Positions 60,683 to 64,000 of a DNA stretch of 64,000 nucleotides are shown piece by piece; within the stretch, counting starts at the first letter, position 1; each line of letters opens with the position of its first letter. Under the pieces are notes generated by a model. The model was not told the origin of the DNA. It ran no database searches and saw only the letters and a list, made by a program, of their open reading frames with translations. This DNA is from Steromphala cineraria. Lineage: Eukaryota > Mollusca > Gastropoda > Trochida > Trochidae. A program made the position numbers and the translations under genes. The stretch lies in NCBI GenBank assembly GCA_916613615.1, contig OU744731.1, positions 15,134,726 through 15,198,725 on the forward strand. The letters are read 5' to 3'.

Positions 60683-63600
60683 CTGTGGATAAAATATATT
60701 ATTTATTACACTTGAATTGAGAAAAACACATTCCTTAGCGAAACTTTCTAATAATGGGAAAGTGTTCTAGTGAATGGACGTTTTGTTCTAAATGCTACGC
60801 TTTACATTCGTGAAATAAATAGTGTAATATTTACCTTCTCTGTAAACTTTCTATTATCTACCTATTGAAATGCTTTTAAAACGGCATTGTGCCTTTATCA
60901 ACCGCGCTGTAGAATTCAAATTTTGTAATTTGAATAAAGGGACGTTTCTTTTCCTTTGACGTTGTGATAGTCATTCTCTACTGTAGCAAAATCCAGCTAA
61001 TGTAGATTTCATTAAAGATGTCACAAAATTCTTTAGTAAAACAACACTTTTTTAGCAAGGGTCAGTATTTCTCGACCTAATTAAATCAGTAGGTAGAGTA
61101 GTTAGATTCGCATAGTGTTTAACATTTTTATTGATTCGATTGTATGACATTGGAGGGATTTCAGTTAAGCCATAATGATATTATACCATTATCCTTTTTG
61201 ATATTCCCAAGATATCTCAGGATATCATCACGTGTAAAGTTAAAGTGATAAAGTGGAAAAACATTGTACATGCATTTGGATGCACAACGTATGTCCTCGA
61301 AGTTAAGATGCGGAACCACCAACTGTACTTTTTGTATTGGCGGGGATATGCCTGTTTGCATATTATTTCTCAACAGTTGTCAGTGATTGAGGTACATTTT
61401 AGAAGTGTTGTTAAATCTAAAAGGTTCAAAATTTTATTTACATCAAACTTTTTTTCACAGGAGTGCAATTCTGTGTATGCATAAGACCTTATAGTCCATC
61501 GGTTTTATTTAGAATAACGCAAAAGGTCATGTTTCATACGTGCTGTTATATGATATTATTTATGGCATAGCGTAGGGGTCTATTTAAAAGTACGATGGCA
61601 CTGTCTCGTTTATAGGACAAAACAACAACATTGATATCTTCTGCGCTCCACCCTGTTAGACACTTTGGTATGGTGAGGTATTTGATACCAACTTCATGAC
61701 TAACGCACAATGCACTTGCAACTTGAATTTCACAACCTCACCCGTTCCGCATTACTTCATTTTGGAGCGAAGCCAAAATCTTGCAAGATTAATTAAAATA
61801 TCTATTGCCTAACGTCATTTTTTGGCATTCATGCTACTCGGTTCCTTTAAACTGTTCTTTTGTTACTACTCGAATAAGGAAAATCGTCTTCTAATAGAAT
61901 GTATGTGTTTAACAATAAGTGAAGTTTCCGGGTCAGTGATTACCCTTAACAAGGAAGTGGTTCGCTTAAATTACTTCAACTTTGAATTTCGGGATTAGTT
62001 TTTAAATAAAATTCAAAACGTCGTCTGTAGTCAATTTTTGAAGGCAGCGTCTGGCGTTATTTTGTGAGATGGGTCCACGTCTATTGACTTTCATTGCAAT
62101 TATACCAATGAATGTACCGTAAATCGAACAAAATTGTGCCAGCAAATGGCTATTCTCGTTATAGCATCATTATCTTTACATTGAATATTCAAAACATCTA
62201 AATATATTTCCTCTCATCTGTGTTGCATGCAGCAGTTTCTCTGATATATCTATCTAAATACCAAACAAGAGTATCATTCACAGTAAAGTTATATGTATAT
62301 GAATATCTACGGTATTTTGTCTCTTTGTGTGATATTAGGAATATACGGTGTCTTTGTTGCAACTTATAGCTACAAAGATACTCCTTCATAACAAAAATTT
62401 AATTTCATCCTTTTTAACATGAGTTCATTCTTGCATATAAAATCTTAATGCATTTAAACTAACTTCCGCTAAGTACACAATCATACTACTATGTTATGTT
62501 AAGTAGCTTGTTGAAACTCTTCTGTAGCTGTGTTTGTTCAGTATTCTATTGCAAGGCGTGATGAGAGAGGATACTGTTCAGACAGATATCACATAAACAT
62601 GACAAACAAGGAGAAGGAATTTATTGAATGAAGCATATTTACATCCTCCTTATAGCGTGTGATTGTGGTTGTGCAATCCGTGGACTTTGAAACCACACTG
62701 CATAACATGCTACTGAAAGTAGCCTTGAGAAAATGTCCACTTTATTGAGGTTACCATACTTCGTAAAGATACAACATATTTCATTACAACCACGTTTATG
62801 TCATATACATTTTGAAAAATATGCAATTACAATATTCGAACGTCCTTTGTCAGATTTGGTACTGCATGTAGTAGACCATAAGTTAAGTTTCTAAAAAACA
62901 ATTAAATTGAGTTGCGCAATGCATCTGTTGCTGAATAGCGTTACTCCCTGAACTAAATTAGTTTCCCACAACATTCAAACATCATGTGATGTATAATTAT
63001 ATTCAACGGGGTTAGCTGTACAGCGGTAGTCACACATACACTTAACATTATACCAGCCATCTTTTTACCTGAGGATCTGGTATGTGGACAACAGCGTCAG
63101 ATTACCTAGCTATTGTTCAGTACAAAGCCTTCCCTTGGCTCCAATGACAAAGCAAAAAGCGAGGTTGAAGCCATGAAGGACAGTGTTAATACACCATTTT
63201 ACAGATGGCCAGAGTAACTCGAGATTTTACCCTTAGATTATCAATCATTTTGCTTTTTTTAGTCTTTGACCTTACTTAAGATTTAGCGCAATTTGTAGAG
63301 TTTACACAGCAACACGGAACGTTAAATTGCTTGCATGTCAAATTAATAACATCACTAAATTTTCAATGTAGATGGCTGCAGTAAATTGAGAATACATACT
63401 TAACTTATCCATTGTTTGGCTTTGTTACACATTTTACTCTGGATTTAAAGCAACTTTAAACAACAACCAGGAAGTTCAAATGCTTGAAGGACAAAATTAA
63501 TACATCATATGCTAAAGAAAGTATCAGTTGGTTCAGAATATACTTAAGGTATAATCTATAGCTTTTGCTTACTTTGAAACAAGTGATGTTTGCTTTAGGT

Positions 63601-64000
63601 TTAACAGAGCAATGAATAGGTATATTCATTGAAGGAAACATTTGATACAGAAGTACATGTAGATGACCACGGGGATTCCAGAATATGTCATTAATGTATC
63701 CCGTTTGTCGACATTGTGATACCTATTTGTTTATTGGTTTAGATCTTAAGCACGAATAACAGAACAACAGTGTTTTATGCTGGACGAACGATGTGAATAC
63801 ACACTTACATATTGTAATTGTCACTTCGGAATAAACCATCCACATATCAACAAGTTGTTTGATTTGTTAGTATATTTTTTTTGCTTTAAACCTTGGAACG
63901 CATATAGATGAGGGAAAGTCTATAAACGTTTTTGTTTTCTCTATATTGAATCAGCATTCTAGATAACGCATTTCCAAACCACTTCAGTGAAGGTATTTGG
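60683..64000. other. Upstream intron or 5' flank, no gene recognised
   Basis: The frame of exon 1 is open back to its acceptor without an ATG, so a start exon should lie here or beyond the window. I could not pick a convincing ATG exon or promoter. Two short minus-strand open frames (61161-61373 and 62198-62389) share an N-F-T-x-[DN]-D-x-[IL] pattern and may be decayed repeats. Otherwise the sequence is AT-rich and featureless to me. Confidence 0.5.

Noticed and set aside
61161..62389. Two minus-strand open frames with similar NFT-x-DD patterns
   Set aside because: Short and weakly similar, with no splice sites linking them to the gene; likely repeat relics, not proven.

Overview
The window is eukaryotic (short exons, long AT-rich introns, GT-AG splice sites, many transposon relics). 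It most likely comes from a lophotrochozoan animal, probably a gastropod mollusc. That placement rests on the repeat landscape ('gtgagtgagtt...cgccgc' elements, a tRNA-headed SINE, tgaccttgaccttt repeats, LINE C-termini with a zinc-knuckle) and is an inference.

Nearly the whole window is one giant gene on the minus strand, read from about 60,680 down to about 1,250. I traced 69 consecutive coding exons (about 10,050 nt, about 3,350 residues). Every splice phase agrees with its neighbour, so they form one uninterrupted reading frame. The initiating ATG exon was not found and lies above 60,682; the 3' end lies beyond the left edge. I recognise no named gene.

Architecture from the N-terminus: a Tyr/Ser/Arg-rich cytoplasmic tail (exon 1); an arginine cluster and a membrane segment (exon 2), giving a type II orientation; a short juxtamembrane exon (3); SEA domain 1 followed by a mucin-like Thr/Pro/Glu stalk of about 175 residues (exons 4-6); SEA 2 (7-9); fourteen copies of an unrecognised six-cysteine unit (C6 units 1-14; 9-36); SEA 3 (37-39); C6 units 15-24 (40-59); SEA 4 (60-62); C6 units 25-28 (63-69 and onward). 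Each C6 unit is built from two exons, three cysteines in each, with a phase-2 intron directly after the third cysteine and phase-1 introns between units. SEA modules are also flanked by phase-1 introns.

The gene grew by block duplication. Exons 17-36 and 40-59 match one to one over 20 exons (13 of 20 have identical lengths, and the others differ by multiples of three). A third block (63-69) matches exons 21-27 and 44-50 but lacks the first four exons of the block.

Introns hold the rest: several terminal-inverted-repeat DNA elements with TA, TTAA or 10-bp target duplications, a LINE fragment with a 388-codon open frame nested in one of them, a SINE with an 11-bp target duplication, minisatellites (one amplifies an exon edge with its splice donor), and a repeat cluster rich in nuclear-receptor half-sites. 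No rRNA, functional tRNA or CRISPR array was seen.
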